From: Laspinema olomoucense D3b
GTDB lineage: Bacteria; Cyanobacteriota; Cyanobacteriia; Cyanobacteriales; Laspinemataceae
Reading direction: 5' to 3'
DNA: 51,642 bases
NCBI RefSeq assembly: GCF_025370785.1
Contig: NZ_JAMXFA010000033.1
Location: 1 to 51,642, forward strand
Positions 1 to 9,528 of the stretch are shown one piece after another (positions within the stretch are counted from its first letter, which is position 1; each line of letters starts with the position of its first letter). A program made the translations under genes and the position numbers. The notes below the pieces were generated by a model that had not been told where the DNA came from, did no database searches, and was given only the letters and a program-made list of their open reading frames with translations.

Positions 1-219
1 ACAATTATGAGTTGGCTCTGGGGTCTAAAATTCAAAATTTTTCATTATAACATAGATTTTTTTTGCAAGAGGTCTAATCTGAGGCAATGGTCGAGCATTA
101 CGAACAAGATACAGAATGGCGAAAATTTCAAGGTGGTGGCATCATTGATTACTAATTTTACCGTTAGTAAATCCGGATGAGTTATAATCAAAATTAACCC
201 CCAGTTATAAAAAAATAGT

Positions 220-1023
220 ATGACCGAGACAGTAACCAAAACCGATTTACCACCGTTTTTCCCAGACCACACGCAATTACCTGAATCTGATGGTACGTTT
301 GTGAAGAATTTTCAAGAACATCCCCAAAGTCTGCTACTCACAGACTCCCTAACTTCCACCCTCCAACGCCTGCATCCCGATGGATATTATTGCATCGGTC
401 AAGATTGCGGGATTTATTGGCGTGAAACCGAACCCCCAGAAAAGGGTGCAGAGGCTCCCGATTGGTTTTATGTGGGCAATGTTCCCCCAAAATTACAAGG
501 ACAGTATCGGCGTTCTTATGTGATTTGGCGAGAACATATTGCGCCGAGAATCGTGTTAGAATTTGCTTCCGGAGATGGCAGTGAGGAACGCGACAGAACT
601 CCCTTATATCGGAGTGACGAGGGAGAGGTGACAAAACCCGGTAAGTTTTGGGTGTACGAGCAGATTATTCGGGCACCTTATTATGGGATTTTTTCGATCC
701 GAGATAGCAGTTTGGAGGTATATCACCACGTGGATGGATTCTATCAGCAGATGACCCCCAATGAGCGCGGCCATTATCCGATTCCACCCATGCAAGTGGA
801 GTTAGGAGTTTGGGAAGGAAGCTATCAAAATCAAACGCAAGAATGGTTGCGCTGGTGGGATTTGGAGGGGAATTTATTGCTGATCGGTCAAGAAGAAGCG
901 CAGAAAGAACGACAAGAAAAGGAATTGGAACGGCAAAAGCGGCAAGAGTTGCAGGAGAAACTGCGATCGCTCTCTCCGGAACAATTGGCGGCGTTGGGGA
1001 TTGATTTGGATGCGATCGGTTAA
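220..1023 (+). CDS. Uma2 family (DUF820) putative endonuclease
   Basis: The 267-residue protein fits the Uma2 family, a PD-(D/E)XK-like fold very abundant in cyanobacteria whose biological role is poorly known. Visible hallmarks are APDWFYV around residue 78, PRIVLEFASGDG around 109-120, and the KFWVYEQIIRAPYYGIF segment around 142-158, where the family normally carries the KxxxY-type core followed by YxIF. The last 50 residues are a highly charged Glu/Lys/Arg/Gln helix (likely coiled coil) ending in SPEQLAALGIDLDAI, a common tail of cyanobacterial Uma2 proteins. ATG at 220 is the first in-frame start. No operon partner is evident: the next gene is convergent. Family assignment is fairly sure; catalytic activity is inferred only. 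Confidence 0.8.
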   Translation: MTETVTKTDLPPFFPDHTQLPESDGTFVKNFQEHPQSLLLTDSLTSTLQRLHPDGYYCIGQDCGIYWRETEPPEKGAEAPDWFYVGNVPPKLQGQYRRSYVIWREHIAPRIVLEFASGDGSEERDRTPLYRSDEGEVTKPGKFWVYEQIIRAPYYGIFSIRDSSLEVYHHVDGFYQQMTPNERGHYPIPPMQVELGVWEGSYQNQTQEWLRWWDLEGNLLLIGQEEAQKERQEKELERQKRQELQEKLRSLSPEQLAALGIDLDAIG

Positions 1024-1078
1024 ATCGCCCTCTATTACTTCATGGTGCGTAATGGCAGTTGCTAAATTTTTCTCTAGT

Positions 1079-1579
1079 TTAGCAGTCTTGACGCGCTAAA
1101 ATCTCCATAACTCGGGCGATCGCCTCCTCGGGACTCTGTACAATTATCACTTTTTCGGGCGATAAACTGTTAAAAAACTGATAACTCTCAGGGCTATCAT
1201 TTAATAAGATAACTGGTTTACCCGCCTTCAATGCCAGGGCAATTTCTGAAGCAGTACCCGTTCCCATTCCGCAAGCAATAACCACATCGCTCGTTAGGAC
1301 GTTAATATTATTTCGGGCGCTACCAATGCCGGTAAGGATGGCAATATCAATAGCATCAGATATGCCAGTTTTATCTTCCCCCGGGAGGATGCCAAGGGTT
1401 AATCCATTAGCGGATTTTGCCCCTTGACTGGCGGCATCCATGACTCCGGCTTTTCTGCCTCCCGTTAATAAAATCCAGCCCTGTTCAGCGATGAGTTTTC
1501 CGAGTTGATAGGCATTGTTTAGATCGGGTTCTTTAGCATTAGAACCGGGACCCATGACGCCGATGATGGTTTTTTTCAT
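1079..1579 (-). CDS. SLOG/LOG-like Rossmann protein (TIGR00725 family)
   Basis: A 166-residue single-domain protein. MKKTIIGVMGPG at the N-terminus is a Rossmann beta-alpha start, LLTGGRKAGVMDAASQGAK (about 38-56) matches the nucleotide-binding GG..G-M segment of LOG/SLOG proteins, and CGMGTGTASEIALALKAGKPVILL (about 103-126) replaces the PGGxGTxxE motif. Related families hydrolyse or bind nucleotides (cytokinin-type nucleoside monophosphate cleavage, molybdenum-cofactor carriers), but the substrate cannot be told. It starts at ATG 1579, 19 bases after the stop of the DHH phosphoesterase gene on the same strand, so the two are probably co-transcribed, which would fit a shared nucleotide-related role. 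Function beyond the fold is unknown. Confidence 0.8.
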   Translation of the reverse strand: MKKTIIGVMGPGSNAKEPDLNNAYQLGKLIAEQGWILLTGGRKAGVMDAASQGAKSANGLTLGILPGEDKTGISDAIDIAILTGIGSARNNINVLTSDVVIACGMGTGTASEIALALKAGKPVILLNDSPESYQFFNSLSPEKVIIVQSPEEAIARVMEILARQDC

Positions 1580-1598
1580 GGCTACTGAACCCTTAATA

Positions 1599-2804
1599 TT
1601 AATTAGTGCTATGAATTAAATCATCTTTGGGACTAACTAATTTTAGCAGTTTTTGTTTGATTTGGAGGTCAAAGACTTCCCATTTCATGCGGGCAAAATC
1701 TTTGCTGTCGTTGCTGCCGGAGAGAAATCCCATCGGAATTTCAAATCCGCCCGCTTGCGATCGCCCTCCGCCAAAGAAGCGCCCTTGAGCATCTTTCCCA
1801 AAGGCTTCCTTGATAAATTCATCCGGGTCTAAGGTCAATTTATTAGTTCTTAAAGAACCTGTGACTAATTCGATATCATCGTCTTCATCGTGAACGATGC
1901 CATAGACAACGGCGGTATGAACGTTTTCTTCGGTGACGAGAAAATCTGCCGCTTGAGGGATGGCATCGCGGTCATCGTAACGCAGGTATCCGACTCCGGC
2001 AATGCAGAAATTATTCTGAACGATTCTATTTTTAAGCGATCGCTCGATGACATCCATCACCCGTTTAGACCGAGAGGCTTGCAAGACTGAACTAATCAAC
2101 TGACTATCATAAAATCGGCTTAAATAAGCCGCTGCCATAAAATCATCTTCCCGGGCTTGGCGCAGTTGATTGGTGTCCGATCGCAACCCATGCATTAACG
2201 CCGTGGCACATTTCACATGATCGCTGACGTTCATATCCAGGCGGAGCAATTCTGCCATCAAATATTGAGTAAAAATGGTGGCAGTGGCTCGAATATGAGG
2301 GCGAATATCCAGAAATTCCGCGCTTAATTCATCCTGAATCGTATGGTGGTCAATCGCCACAATCAGAGGAATCTGGGCAGTTTTTAAAATTGAAAATAGC
2401 TGAGAAGTTGTTCCCTGATTGTCAATCAACACGCAGCCGTTGTAAATAGACCAATCCTTAGATTTGGCAATTTCTAGGGGTAAGCGCTGCACGGGCAATC
2501 CGGTGAGTTTCACCAGGGCAATATTTTCCTGGTGACTGAGTGCTCCAGCATAGACAATATCTGAGTCAATATCATACTGGGCCGCAATTAATTTGTAAGC
2601 CCAAGCACAAGACATGGCATCGGGGTCCGGGAAGTCTTGGAGAACCACCAAGTGCCGATCGCCGCTATGGTGCTGCAAAACCTGCCGCAGTGCGTCGGCT
2701 TTCGTTGCACTTAGAGGATCTAGCCATTGCTTATCGCAAGAAACAAGCGGTAATGCTCCATCCCGAACGCCTATTTGAGCGAGTTCGGTGTTCAATTCCT
2801 CCAC
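1599..2804 (-). CDS. DHH/DHHA1 family phosphoesterase (NrnA-like)
   Basis: About 401 residues. The DHH domain shows DFPDPDAMSCAWAY (metal-binding D-x-D), an aspartate strand around VLIDNQG, and the signature VAIDHHTIQ. The C-terminal DHHA1 part has the glycine-rich substrate motif GGGRSQAGGFEIPMG. Relatives (NrnA, RecJ, GdpP) hydrolyse short oligonucleotides, pAp or cyclic dinucleotides with Mn2+; NrnA-like is the best guess and no membrane or sensory domain is present. The frame opens with TTG at 2819, but GTG at 2804 has a GAGGG Shine-Dalgarno eight bases upstream and was preferred. It lies 19 bases upstream of the SLOG gene, a likely two-gene operon. Fold very sure, exact substrate not. 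Confidence 0.85.
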   Translation of the reverse strand: MEELNTELAQIGVRDGALPLVSCDKQWLDPLSATKADALRQVLQHHSGDRHLVVLQDFPDPDAMSCAWAYKLIAAQYDIDSDIVYAGALSHQENIALVKLTGLPVQRLPLEIAKSKDWSIYNGCVLIDNQGTTSQLFSILKTAQIPLIVAIDHHTIQDELSAEFLDIRPHIRATATIFTQYLMAELLRLDMNVSDHVKCATALMHGLRSDTNQLRQAREDDFMAAAYLSRFYDSQLISSVLQASRSKRVMDVIERSLKNRIVQNNFCIAGVGYLRYDDRDAIPQAADFLVTEENVHTAVVYGIVHDEDDDIELVTGSLRTNKLTLDPDEFIKEAFGKDAQGRFFGGGRSQAGGFEIPMGFLSGSNDSKDFARMKWEVFDLQIKQKLLKLVSPKDDLIHSTN

Positions 2805-2949
2805 TAATTTTTCCCTCAATTCGGTGCATTCACTTCACAGCCAATCGCAGACCGCTAACCGTTTTGAGGTTATTGCCTGCGTTTAGAGAATAACTCTACG
2901 ATAGCGCTTCCAGTGCCGGAGGTGATGGCCGAAGTCATGAACTCTTGGC

Positions 2950-2987
2950 AAAAACCCCTCGTAGTTGAACCAACTACAAGGGGTTTT
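2950..2987 (-). terminator. Rho-independent terminator after the HNH gene
   Basis: AAAACCCCTCGTAGTTG at 2951-2967 and AACTACAAGGGGTTTT at 2972-2987 form a long near-perfect hairpin with a four-base loop. Read on the minus strand it ends in a U run. It overlaps the stop codon of the HNH gene and lies upstream of the DHH gene, so it closes HNH transcription. Confidence 0.8.
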
Positions 2988-3483
2988 AAGCACCTATTAC
3001 ATATTTTTGCCACTCTTGATGTAGCCCGCTTTTGAGATGTTTACTCACCTCAAAATAAAGGCTGCTGTAGGGTCGGCGGGGTATTCTGGCTAAAGGCATT
3101 TTACTTTCCTCCGGGGTACGGTTTCCTTTTTTAACATTGCAGCCGACGCAGGCGGATACGAGGTTTTCCCAACTGTCGGGACCCCCCCGCGATCGCGGAA
3201 TGACATGATCTAAGGTCAATTCATCCCCGGAATAACCACAGTATTGACAAGTATGGCCATCGCGGTGTAGGATGTTTCTCCGGGTCAAAGGAATTTCATG
3301 ATACGGAATGCGGACGTAATGCCGAAGCCGAATCACCGTAGGCAGGGGAACATCAGAATAGATAAATTTCCCGTTATGTTCGACCTGCTCGGCTTTCCCC
3401 TTCAGCAATAGCACGATGGCCCTCCTCCAGCTCGTAATGTTGAGCGGTTCGTAGGAGGCGTTAAGGACTAGAACCTTGCCCAT
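2986..3483 (-). CDS. HNH endonuclease family protein
   Basis: 165 residues from ATG 3483 (MGKVLVLNASYEPLN, the typical start of this cyanobacterial/actinobacterial HNH family). The frame continues upstream to 3570 without a convincing start and would then abut the cyclase stop, so the shorter form was chosen. The HNH core is in the C-terminal half: C-Q-Y-C zinc knuckle (HTCQYCGYSGDELTLDH), the LTLDHVIPRSRGGPDSWENLV catalytic His/Asn segment, and a second C-x-x-C in ACVGCNVKKGNRTPEE. Such single-domain HNH proteins are widespread and usually not linked to a restriction system; the substrate is unknown. It lies 86 bases downstream of the adenylate cyclase on the same strand and is closed by a strong terminator. 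Confidence 0.88.
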   Translation of the reverse strand: MGKVLVLNASYEPLNITSWRRAIVLLLKGKAEQVEHNGKFIYSDVPLPTVIRLRHYVRIPYHEIPLTRRNILHRDGHTCQYCGYSGDELTLDHVIPRSRGGPDSWENLVSACVGCNVKKGNRTPEESKMPLARIPRRPYSSLYFEVSKHLKSGLHQEWQKYVIGA

Positions 3484-3569
3484 TGCGTCTCTATTAAAAA
3501 GAAGATTTTTACAGATGTTAGCACAGCTTGCCCAGACTGTGTAAAATTCCGAGATGTTTTTTTGAAACA

Positions 3570-5075
3570 TTAAGGGCCATGAATACCGGAGGCGGCGTCT
3601 ACGGATCCGATGGAAGAGGAGGTGGTCAGCTTGAGTTCCGCCGTGGGTTCATCCTTCCACCCTAGGAGGAGATAGGTTTTCATCATTCCCTTCCCTTTGA
3701 CGTTGATTGTGCCGCGAGACTCAAATTGGAAGCGATCGCGCAGGAGGAAATAGGTTACCTCGGAGACTTGAATTTGTCCCGGAATGCCGTGAGATTCCAT
3801 TCTGGAAGCCGTATTGACCGTATCCCCCCACAAATCGTAGATAAATTTTTTGATGCCAATCACCCCAGCGACGACGGGACCATTGTTGATGCCGATCCGG
3901 ATAGTGAGGGGAATTCCTGTTTCTGCCGCGAGTTGGCGGACCTCTCGCTGCATATCCAGGGCCATTTGGGCGATCGCCTGGGTACAATCGGGATGAGGTT
4001 GGGGAACTCCTCCCACCACCATATAAGCATCGCCAATGGTTTTAATTTTTTCCACTGCATACTGTTGCGCAAGTTGGTCAAAAATGGAAAATATTTTATT
4101 GAGTAACTCCACCACTTCTACCGCCGGTACTTCCGTCGAAAGCTGAGTAAACCCCACCAGGTCGGCAAACAAAACAGTCGCATTAGGAAAGCTTTCAGCA
4201 ATGGGATAAACCCCCTGTTTGAGTTGTTGTGCGATGGTATAGGGTAAAATATTCAAAAGGAGTTTTTCCGATTGGTCTCGGGCACTTTCTACCTCGGCTA
4301 CTAAATTTTCCAGTTCTTTTTTACTTTCTTGAATTTCTTTGAAATATCGATTTATTTGGTGATTCATGCGGTTAAAATCTATCAGCACCTCGCCTAATTC
4401 ATCTCGACGATTCTTGGCGAGGGCAAGACAGTCCAAATCTCCCGTGAATGCTCCGGGTGATTCTCCTACAGCAATTAAGGCTTTTCGGAGTTTCAAAATA
4501 GGAGCAATTACCGCTGGTGCGAGGGCAGCTAAAGTGGCCAGGGTAACAAAAATACAAATCAGAATGACTAAGCCAAAAATTCTGATAATAAAGGCTTTTA
4601 TTTCCTGGGATATTTGAGAAGAATCAAGGCGAACGATGACCAGATAGGGTTTCCCCTGGGCTTCCGTCCACATGGACATCTCATAGCGGTTACCATCGCG
4701 ACTCCGGAAGCGCACAGAAGGAGAATTTTTGACATGATTAAAGTTCAACTCCGGAACTTCACCAAAGTAGGCGATCGCCTCTCCCTCCTCGGTATAAACA
4801 TGACCGCCCTCTACCCGAGATTCTAACATTAACTGTTGGGCAACTTGGTGGATTTTGGGAGCAGTAATTTGGGAGCCACATAACCGCAATAGAGGAGAAA
4901 TACTGGCGACTCCAACATCTTCTAAATGCTGAATGAGTTCGCGTTCCCGGCGATAGGCGGAGGGGAGTAAAATCAGGGCTTCCACTACAACAATGCTAAT
5001 AAATACCCATAAAGCAATGCGACGCGATAAACGAGCGTTGAGCAGATTGAAAATAGAGGTGAATCCATTTAGCAT
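3570..5075 (-). CDS. Membrane class III adenylate cyclase with HAMP domain
   Basis: 501 residues. A transmembrane helix lies at about 18-38, followed by a periplasmic sensor region of about 130 residues, a second membrane helix near 165-190, a HAMP-like region (about 190-250), the coiled linker ending SEKLLLNILP, and a cyclase catalytic domain at about 290-475. Metal-binding aspartates are in VLFADLVGFTQ and TIGDAYMVVGG. Adenine-selecting Lys is in EKIKTIGD and Asp in FIYDLWGD. Transition-state Asn and Arg are in NTASRM. All key residues are present, so cAMP synthesis is expected. ATG 5075 is the first residue before a hydrophobic N-terminus. The second cyclase at 42600-44627 shares the catalytic layout but has a larger sensor domain. 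Confidence 0.92.
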   Translation of the reverse strand: MLNGFTSIFNLLNARLSRRIALWVFISIVVVEALILLPSAYRRERELIQHLEDVGVASISPLLRLCGSQITAPKIHQVAQQLMLESRVEGGHVYTEEGEAIAYFGEVPELNFNHVKNSPSVRFRSRDGNRYEMSMWTEAQGKPYLVIVRLDSSQISQEIKAFIIRIFGLVILICIFVTLATLAALAPAVIAPILKLRKALIAVGESPGAFTGDLDCLALAKNRRDELGEVLIDFNRMNHQINRYFKEIQESKKELENLVAEVESARDQSEKLLLNILPYTIAQQLKQGVYPIAESFPNATVLFADLVGFTQLSTEVPAVEVVELLNKIFSIFDQLAQQYAVEKIKTIGDAYMVVGGVPQPHPDCTQAIAQMALDMQREVRQLAAETGIPLTIRIGINNGPVVAGVIGIKKFIYDLWGDTVNTASRMESHGIPGQIQVSEVTYFLLRDRFQFESRGTINVKGKGMMKTYLLLGWKDEPTAELKLTTSSSIGSVDAASGIHGP

Positions 5076-5599
5076 CGATTTATCCGTTGTGTTCAGAACA
5101 ATTTAGGAGGATCTAGATAGCACCCGATATAACAGCAGACAACACGCGATCGCACCCTTTCCCAAAGGATGGTGTAGGGCACTTTTGAGGATGGCAACCC
5201 CTGTATTGTTCCCATTTTCCTCCACAAGTTAACCCGATCCTGGTCCCCATCCCAGATATTCACCCGACTTGGAAGGTTTCCCTACAAACTTAGGGTAACA
5301 AAACCTGGCGATCGATGCTAGACTTTATTTGGCGCTATATATCCACCCCGGTTCGATAGCATAACTTAAATGGTTACCCCGCCGGTGCAGACTGATGATT
5401 CCCTCCGATGATTTTTAGATAAAAAAGTTATTGAAGCCAATCCCCTAGAGCATCCAGGCATGAAACCTAAAATAGCGCTTTAAAGTTATTATAATTTAGC
5501 GGTTACCCGTCTTTTTTTAGAGCATTAGGATTGAGGGGGAAAGAGAGAGGGGTAAGCCCTTCCTAGGGTAGGTGGTTGTGGCAATCTATTACCCTTCCC
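5076..5599. other. 524-base intergenic region, no gene seen
   Basis: AT-rich gap between the cyclase start and the sensor kinase stop, both genes on the minus strand. There is no credible reading frame or long hairpin. It contains an ATTATAAT stretch around 5488-5495 that could be a -10 box on either strand, but no good -35 partner was found. Confidence 0.5.
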
Positions 5600-7909
5600 T
5601 TAAACGGGGATACTCGAAATAGATTCGGGCACTAAATCAGAATTAGAGATGCTGACTTTGAGGGGAAGGTGGATAGTAAAAGTTGAACCCTTGCCGAGTT
5701 CACTATCAACCGTAATATCACCCCCCATCATTTGTGAGAATTGTTTGGCGATCGTCAATCCCAATCCAGTCCCCCCATATTTGCGCGTGGTGGAAGTATC
5801 CGCTTGGGTGAAGGGTTGAAAGAGCTTATCCAGTTGTTCCCGAGTCATCCCAATCCCGGTATCTCTCACTTCAAAGACAATCATTTCCCCTTCTTTCTGA
5901 AAAACTCGAAGAAAAATCGTACCCTGATGGGTAAACTTACAGGCATTCCCTAACAGATTGAATAAAATTTGACGCACTTTGGTCACATCGGCATACATTG
6001 ACCCAATCTCCGGTTGACAATCCACTTGTAACTGATTCCCATTTTTCTGCACCAAGGGTTGCACGGTGAAGACAATCTCCTGAAGGGTAACGGGGACTTG
6101 AAAGGATTCTAAATATAACTCCATTTTTCCCGCCTCAATTTTAGACAGGTCCAGAATATCGTTAATCAGTCCTAACAAGTGTCTGCCAGCAGATTCAATC
6201 TTGGCTAAGTCAGCATTGATCTCATCGGATTCTAGATCTTCTCCTTCTTCCTGCAAAATCTCACTGTAACCAATAATTGCATTTAGAGGCGTCCGCAATT
6301 CATGACTCATATTAGCTAGAAACTGGCTTTTAGACTGGTTGGCCAATTCTGCCGCAACTTTAGCTTGGTAGAGTTCTCGTTCCACTTGTTTGCGTGCCGT
6401 AATATCTCGAACTACGGCAGAAATTGCAGTTCGCTTCGCATAATAAATCTTATTAGCGCTGACTTCTACATCGACGATTGAGCCATCTTTACGGCGATAA
6501 CGTCGTTCTCCTAAATGATAGGATTGTAAGGAGAGAGTGCGCTCAATGTTATACGCAATACTTTCAGATTCATGATCAATAAAATCTCCCAAAGTCAGGG
6601 AGAGAATTTCCTCACTATCATAACCCAGAAGTTTTTGAAAGGCTGTATTAGACTCGATAATCCGTTGGGTAGTGGGTTCAATCAGAAAGATACTTTCTGA
6701 GGTTTGCTCGATGACGGCACGATATCGCTGTTCGCTTTCCCGGTGCACTTGCTGAGAATAGTCTAAAGCATCTAACATTTCATTAATGCGGGTGGCCAGT
6801 TGGGAGAGTTCATCCACCCCTTGCACCGGGAGACGAACTGCCAAATCGCGATCGCTGCCAATGTGATTGACATTCTGACTCAACTGGGAAAGTCGCGACA
6901 GCACTACTTTTTCCAGAAGTAACAAAGTTAGCACCAAAAACGCCACCCCGACCACCAGGACCACCCAGAGGATAAAGTTAGCCGTTCGTTGACCTTGTTG
7001 GTAAATCTCACGTGGGAGTTCCACCCGCAACAACAAGGCGGGCTTGTTGTAAATATCTTTGAGTAAAGTATAACCGGCGATGGTTTGGGCATCCCACGCT
7101 TTGACAGAAATCGGAGTTTGGTCCGGCAGGACTACTGCTGGTTCTTGATCCATGTCTTTGGTGATAGTCTGCCGAATGGCTTGAAAATCCGGGGGAAGTT
7201 CGGGGGACTCCCATTCCTCTACGGTGATGGATAACTGGGTGAGTTCCCCAAGACGTTTAATTTCCTCCACACTGAGGTAGCGTCCCATAATTAGGGTCCC
7301 GCGAATGGGGCCTTCCGCTTCTCCGGTGAGAATAGGACGGGACACAACCACCATAGGGCCTTCAGGAAGCTCAAGGATGCCCTCAACCAGACTGGTGGTT
7401 TGGGGATGCTTGACGAGGAGACTGTTAGGGGTCAGGTATTGGCTTAAGGAGGCGATCGCCTCGGTATTTTCCTCCACCGATGCTCGTTTTCCCGTTTCCG
7501 GGTCGAATTTTTGCCCAAAGACGATCCGCCCACTGCGATGAATGTACAGCATCATATCCAACCGCAAACGGGCGATCGTGGCATCGTTGAGGTTAGTTTG
7601 GATATAGTCCGCGTTCTCATCTTCAATGAAGGCGTAGGTGTCATCCCAGGCAGCCCAATCGTTCGCGGTAAAGCTCAATTTGTCGATTTCATCGGATAAG
7701 ACATCCACCGCCCGTTTGACATTGCGGACGGTATCCTGCTGCTCAAATTTGGCAAATCCAGCCAGCAACAGGGTAGAGGAAGAGAGATAGATGACTCCCA
7801 ATAAACCGATCAGGGTTGCCCCCACGATGGGCAGGATTTGCCCCCGCAGTCCGAAGGATGCAAAAGGGAGTTTCAGGGATTTAGGCGGTTGAGGCATGGG
7901 TTTGGACAC
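5600..7909 (-). CDS. CHASE4-HAMP-PAS sensor histidine kinase
   Basis: 769 residues. Membrane helices at about 25-50 and 312-338 enclose a periplasmic CHASE4 domain, recognisable by [15 protein letters not shown] and the later [29 protein letters not shown] region (about 335-390), a PAS domain with PAC motif (about 395-515, ending [17 protein letters not shown]), a HisKA domain with phospho-acceptor His536 in [11 protein letters not shown], and a HATPase_c domain follow: N box [10 protein letters not shown]1 RDTGIGM, F box [10 protein letters not shown]2 [13 protein letters not shown]. No receiver domain and no adjacent response regulator. GTG at 7909 directly follows an AGAAGAGAAG stretch; ATG at 7897 is an alternative. 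CHASE4 ligands are generally unknown. Confidence 0.93.
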   Translation of the reverse strand: MSKPMPQPPKSLKLPFASFGLRGQILPIVGATLIGLLGVIYLSSSTLLLAGFAKFEQQDTVRNVKRAVDVLSDEIDKLSFTANDWAAWDDTYAFIEDENADYIQTNLNDATIARLRLDMMLYIHRSGRIVFGQKFDPETGKRASVEENTEAIASLSQYLTPNSLLVKHPQTTSLVEGILELPEGPMVVVSRPILTGEAEGPIRGTLIMGRYLSVEEIKRLGELTQLSITVEEWESPELPPDFQAIRQTITKDMDQEPAVVLPDQTPISVKAWDAQTIAGYTLLKDIYNKPALLLRVELPREIYQQGQRTANFILWVVLVVGVAFLVLTLLLLEKVVLSRLSQLSQNVNHIGSDRDLAVRLPVQGVDELSQLATRINEMLDALDYSQQVHRESEQRYRAVIEQTSESIFLIEPTTQRIIESNTAFQKLLGYDSEEILSLTLGDFIDHESESIAYNIERTLSLQSYHLGERRYRRKDGSIVDVEVSANKIYYAKRTAISAVVRDITARKQVERELYQAKVAAELANQSKSQFLANMSHELRTPLNAIIGYSEILQEEGEDLESDEINADLAKIESAGRHLLGLINDILDLSKIEAGKMELYLESFQVPVTLQEIVFTVQPLVQKNGNQLQVDCQPEIGSMYADVTKVRQILFNLLGNACKFTHQGTIFLRVFQKEGEMIVFEVRDTGIGMTREQLDKLFQPFTQADTSTTRKYGGTGLGLTIAKQFSQMMGGDITVDSELGKGSTFTIHLPLKVSISNSDLVPESISSIPV

Positions 7910-8188
7910 CTTCTCTTCTGGAATTGGGGGTTAAGACTGGGAAGTGGTCAGTTGAACGCTGGGAAAAATTGAGCAAGCAGAACGGAGTTCTCCAAGTCTT
8001 AATTTTTCATTCGGCGGATTTTGCCAAAAATCACCCGATGTCAGATTGCCCGATCGCGATTTAGCCCTATTTTTATTCTAAATACTCGATCGCAAATCTA
8101 AATTCGGTTGAACTTTGGGGAAATCTCCGGAGTCAGGGTTCGATTTATAGTTCAATTGTGGTGTGAGTGACTTGAGGAGTGCGTAGAA

Positions 8189-9379
8189 ATGCTGAGTTGG
8201 GAGGAAAGTCAGAGTATTTCATCAATGCGATGCGATCGCGCCTGGGTGGAGGTGGATGTGGGGGCGATCGCCCAGAATGTCCGCGAAATCCAGCATCTGT
8301 TATCCCCAAAAACTGACTTAATGGCAGTCATTAAAGCCGATGCTTATGGACATGGGGCCGTCACCGTCGCCCAAACGGTATTACAGGCAGGGGCGAAATG
8401 GTTGGGAGTCGCCACCATTCCCGAAGGCATCGAACTCCGGGAAGCGGGAATTACCGCCCCAGTGCAAGTTTTAGGGGCAACCTACACCCCGGACCAATTG
8501 CGGGCAATGGTGCGTTGGCGCTTGGAACCGACCCTTTGCACGCCGAAACAAGCTTTCGTGTTTTCTGAAACCCTGAGTGACCATGCGTATTCCGTGCCGG
8601 TTCATGTGAAAATTGATACCGGGATGTCAAGGTTGGGCGCACCGTGGCAAGAGGCGGCAGAGTTTGTGCAATTAGTCGATCGCCTGCCTCATTTGGAATT
8701 GTCTAGCATTTATTCCCATTTAGCTACAGCGGATAGTGAAGACCCCACGGTGATGCAACTGCAACATCAGCGGTTCCAGACGGCAATTCAGCAAGTTCAG
8801 GAAACGGGAATTGCTTTACCGCGCCTACATTTTGCCAATTCGGCGGCCACCTTAAGCGATCGCCAGTTACATTACGATATGGTGCGAGTGGGATTAGGGA
8901 TATACGGATTATATCCTGCTCCCCATCTGCGATCGCGCCTGAAATTACAACCGGCACTCCAAGTCAAAGCCCGAGTCACTCACATTAAGGCGATTTCTGC
9001 TGGAACCGGCGTCAGTTACGGCCATCGCTATATCGCCGATCGGGACATGAGAATCGCCGTAGTCGGCATTGGCTATGCCGATGGCGTACCCCGCAACCTC
9101 TCCAATCAAATGCAAGTCCTCATCCGGGGCCAGCAAGTGAGACAAATTGGGTCGATTACAATGGATCAGACGATGTTAGATGTGAGCAACATCCCCGACT
9201 TGGAACTCGGAGAAGTCGTAACTTTGCTCGGACAAGATGGCAACAACTCAATCACCGCTGACGATTGGGCCGATAAATTAGGAACCATTTCCTGGGAAAT
9301 CCTGTGCGGCTTTAAACATCGCCTACCCCGCATCGCCGTCGGTCAAACCTTAGAATGTTGGGAACAAGCCGCCACATAG
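8189..9379 (+). CDS. alr: Alanine racemase
   Basis: 396 residues. PLP-dependent interconversion of L- and D-alanine, supplying D-alanine for peptidoglycan. The PLP lysine lies in MAVIKADAYGHG around residue 50. The catalytic tyrosine lies in GTGVSYGHRY, and the C-terminal beta domain carries SITMDQTMLDVS. The N-terminus has a short extension before RAWVEVDVGAIAQN, where most family members begin. ATG 8189 was kept because GAGGAG lies about nine bases upstream; an internal ATG at codon 13 is the alternative. It is divergent from the sensor kinase and followed by a strong terminator, so it is monocistronic. Confidence 0.96.
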   Translation: MLSWEESQSISSMRCDRAWVEVDVGAIAQNVREIQHLLSPKTDLMAVIKADAYGHGAVTVAQTVLQAGAKWLGVATIPEGIELREAGITAPVQVLGATYTPDQLRAMVRWRLEPTLCTPKQAFVFSETLSDHAYSVPVHVKIDTGMSRLGAPWQEAAEFVQLVDRLPHLELSSIYSHLATADSEDPTVMQLQHQRFQTAIQQVQETGIALPRLHFANSAATLSDRQLHYDMVRVGLGIYGLYPAPHLRSRLKLQPALQVKARVTHIKAISAGTGVSYGHRYIADRDMRIAVVGIGYADGVPRNLSNQMQVLIRGQQVRQIGSITMDQTMLDVSNIPDLELGEVVTLLGQDGNNSITADDWADKLGTISWEILCGFKHRLPRIAVGQTLECWEQAAT

Positions 9380-9398
9380 GAGCAATTCGCGAATTACC

Positions 9399-9446
9399 AA
9401 CGGGAGAGGCGATTTATGAATTGCCTCTCCCGTTGATTATTTTTTG
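9399..9446 (+). terminator. Rho-independent terminator of alr
   Basis: AACGGGAGAGGC (9399-9410) and GCCTCTCCCGTT (9423-9434) form a perfect 12-bp stem with a 12-base loop, followed by GATTATTTTTTG. Confidence 0.9.
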
Positions 9447-9528
9447 AGTATAATTAGGACAGCGATCGCTTTTTTTGGTGTTTCGATAACCTAATGTAAA
9501 ATTATAGCATAATTCAGGAGGCAAATCG

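Noticed and set aside
45-272. 75-aa minus-strand frame at the left edge
   Set aside because: Overlaps the start and promoter region of the Uma2 gene, low-complexity hydrophobic sequence, no ribosome site.
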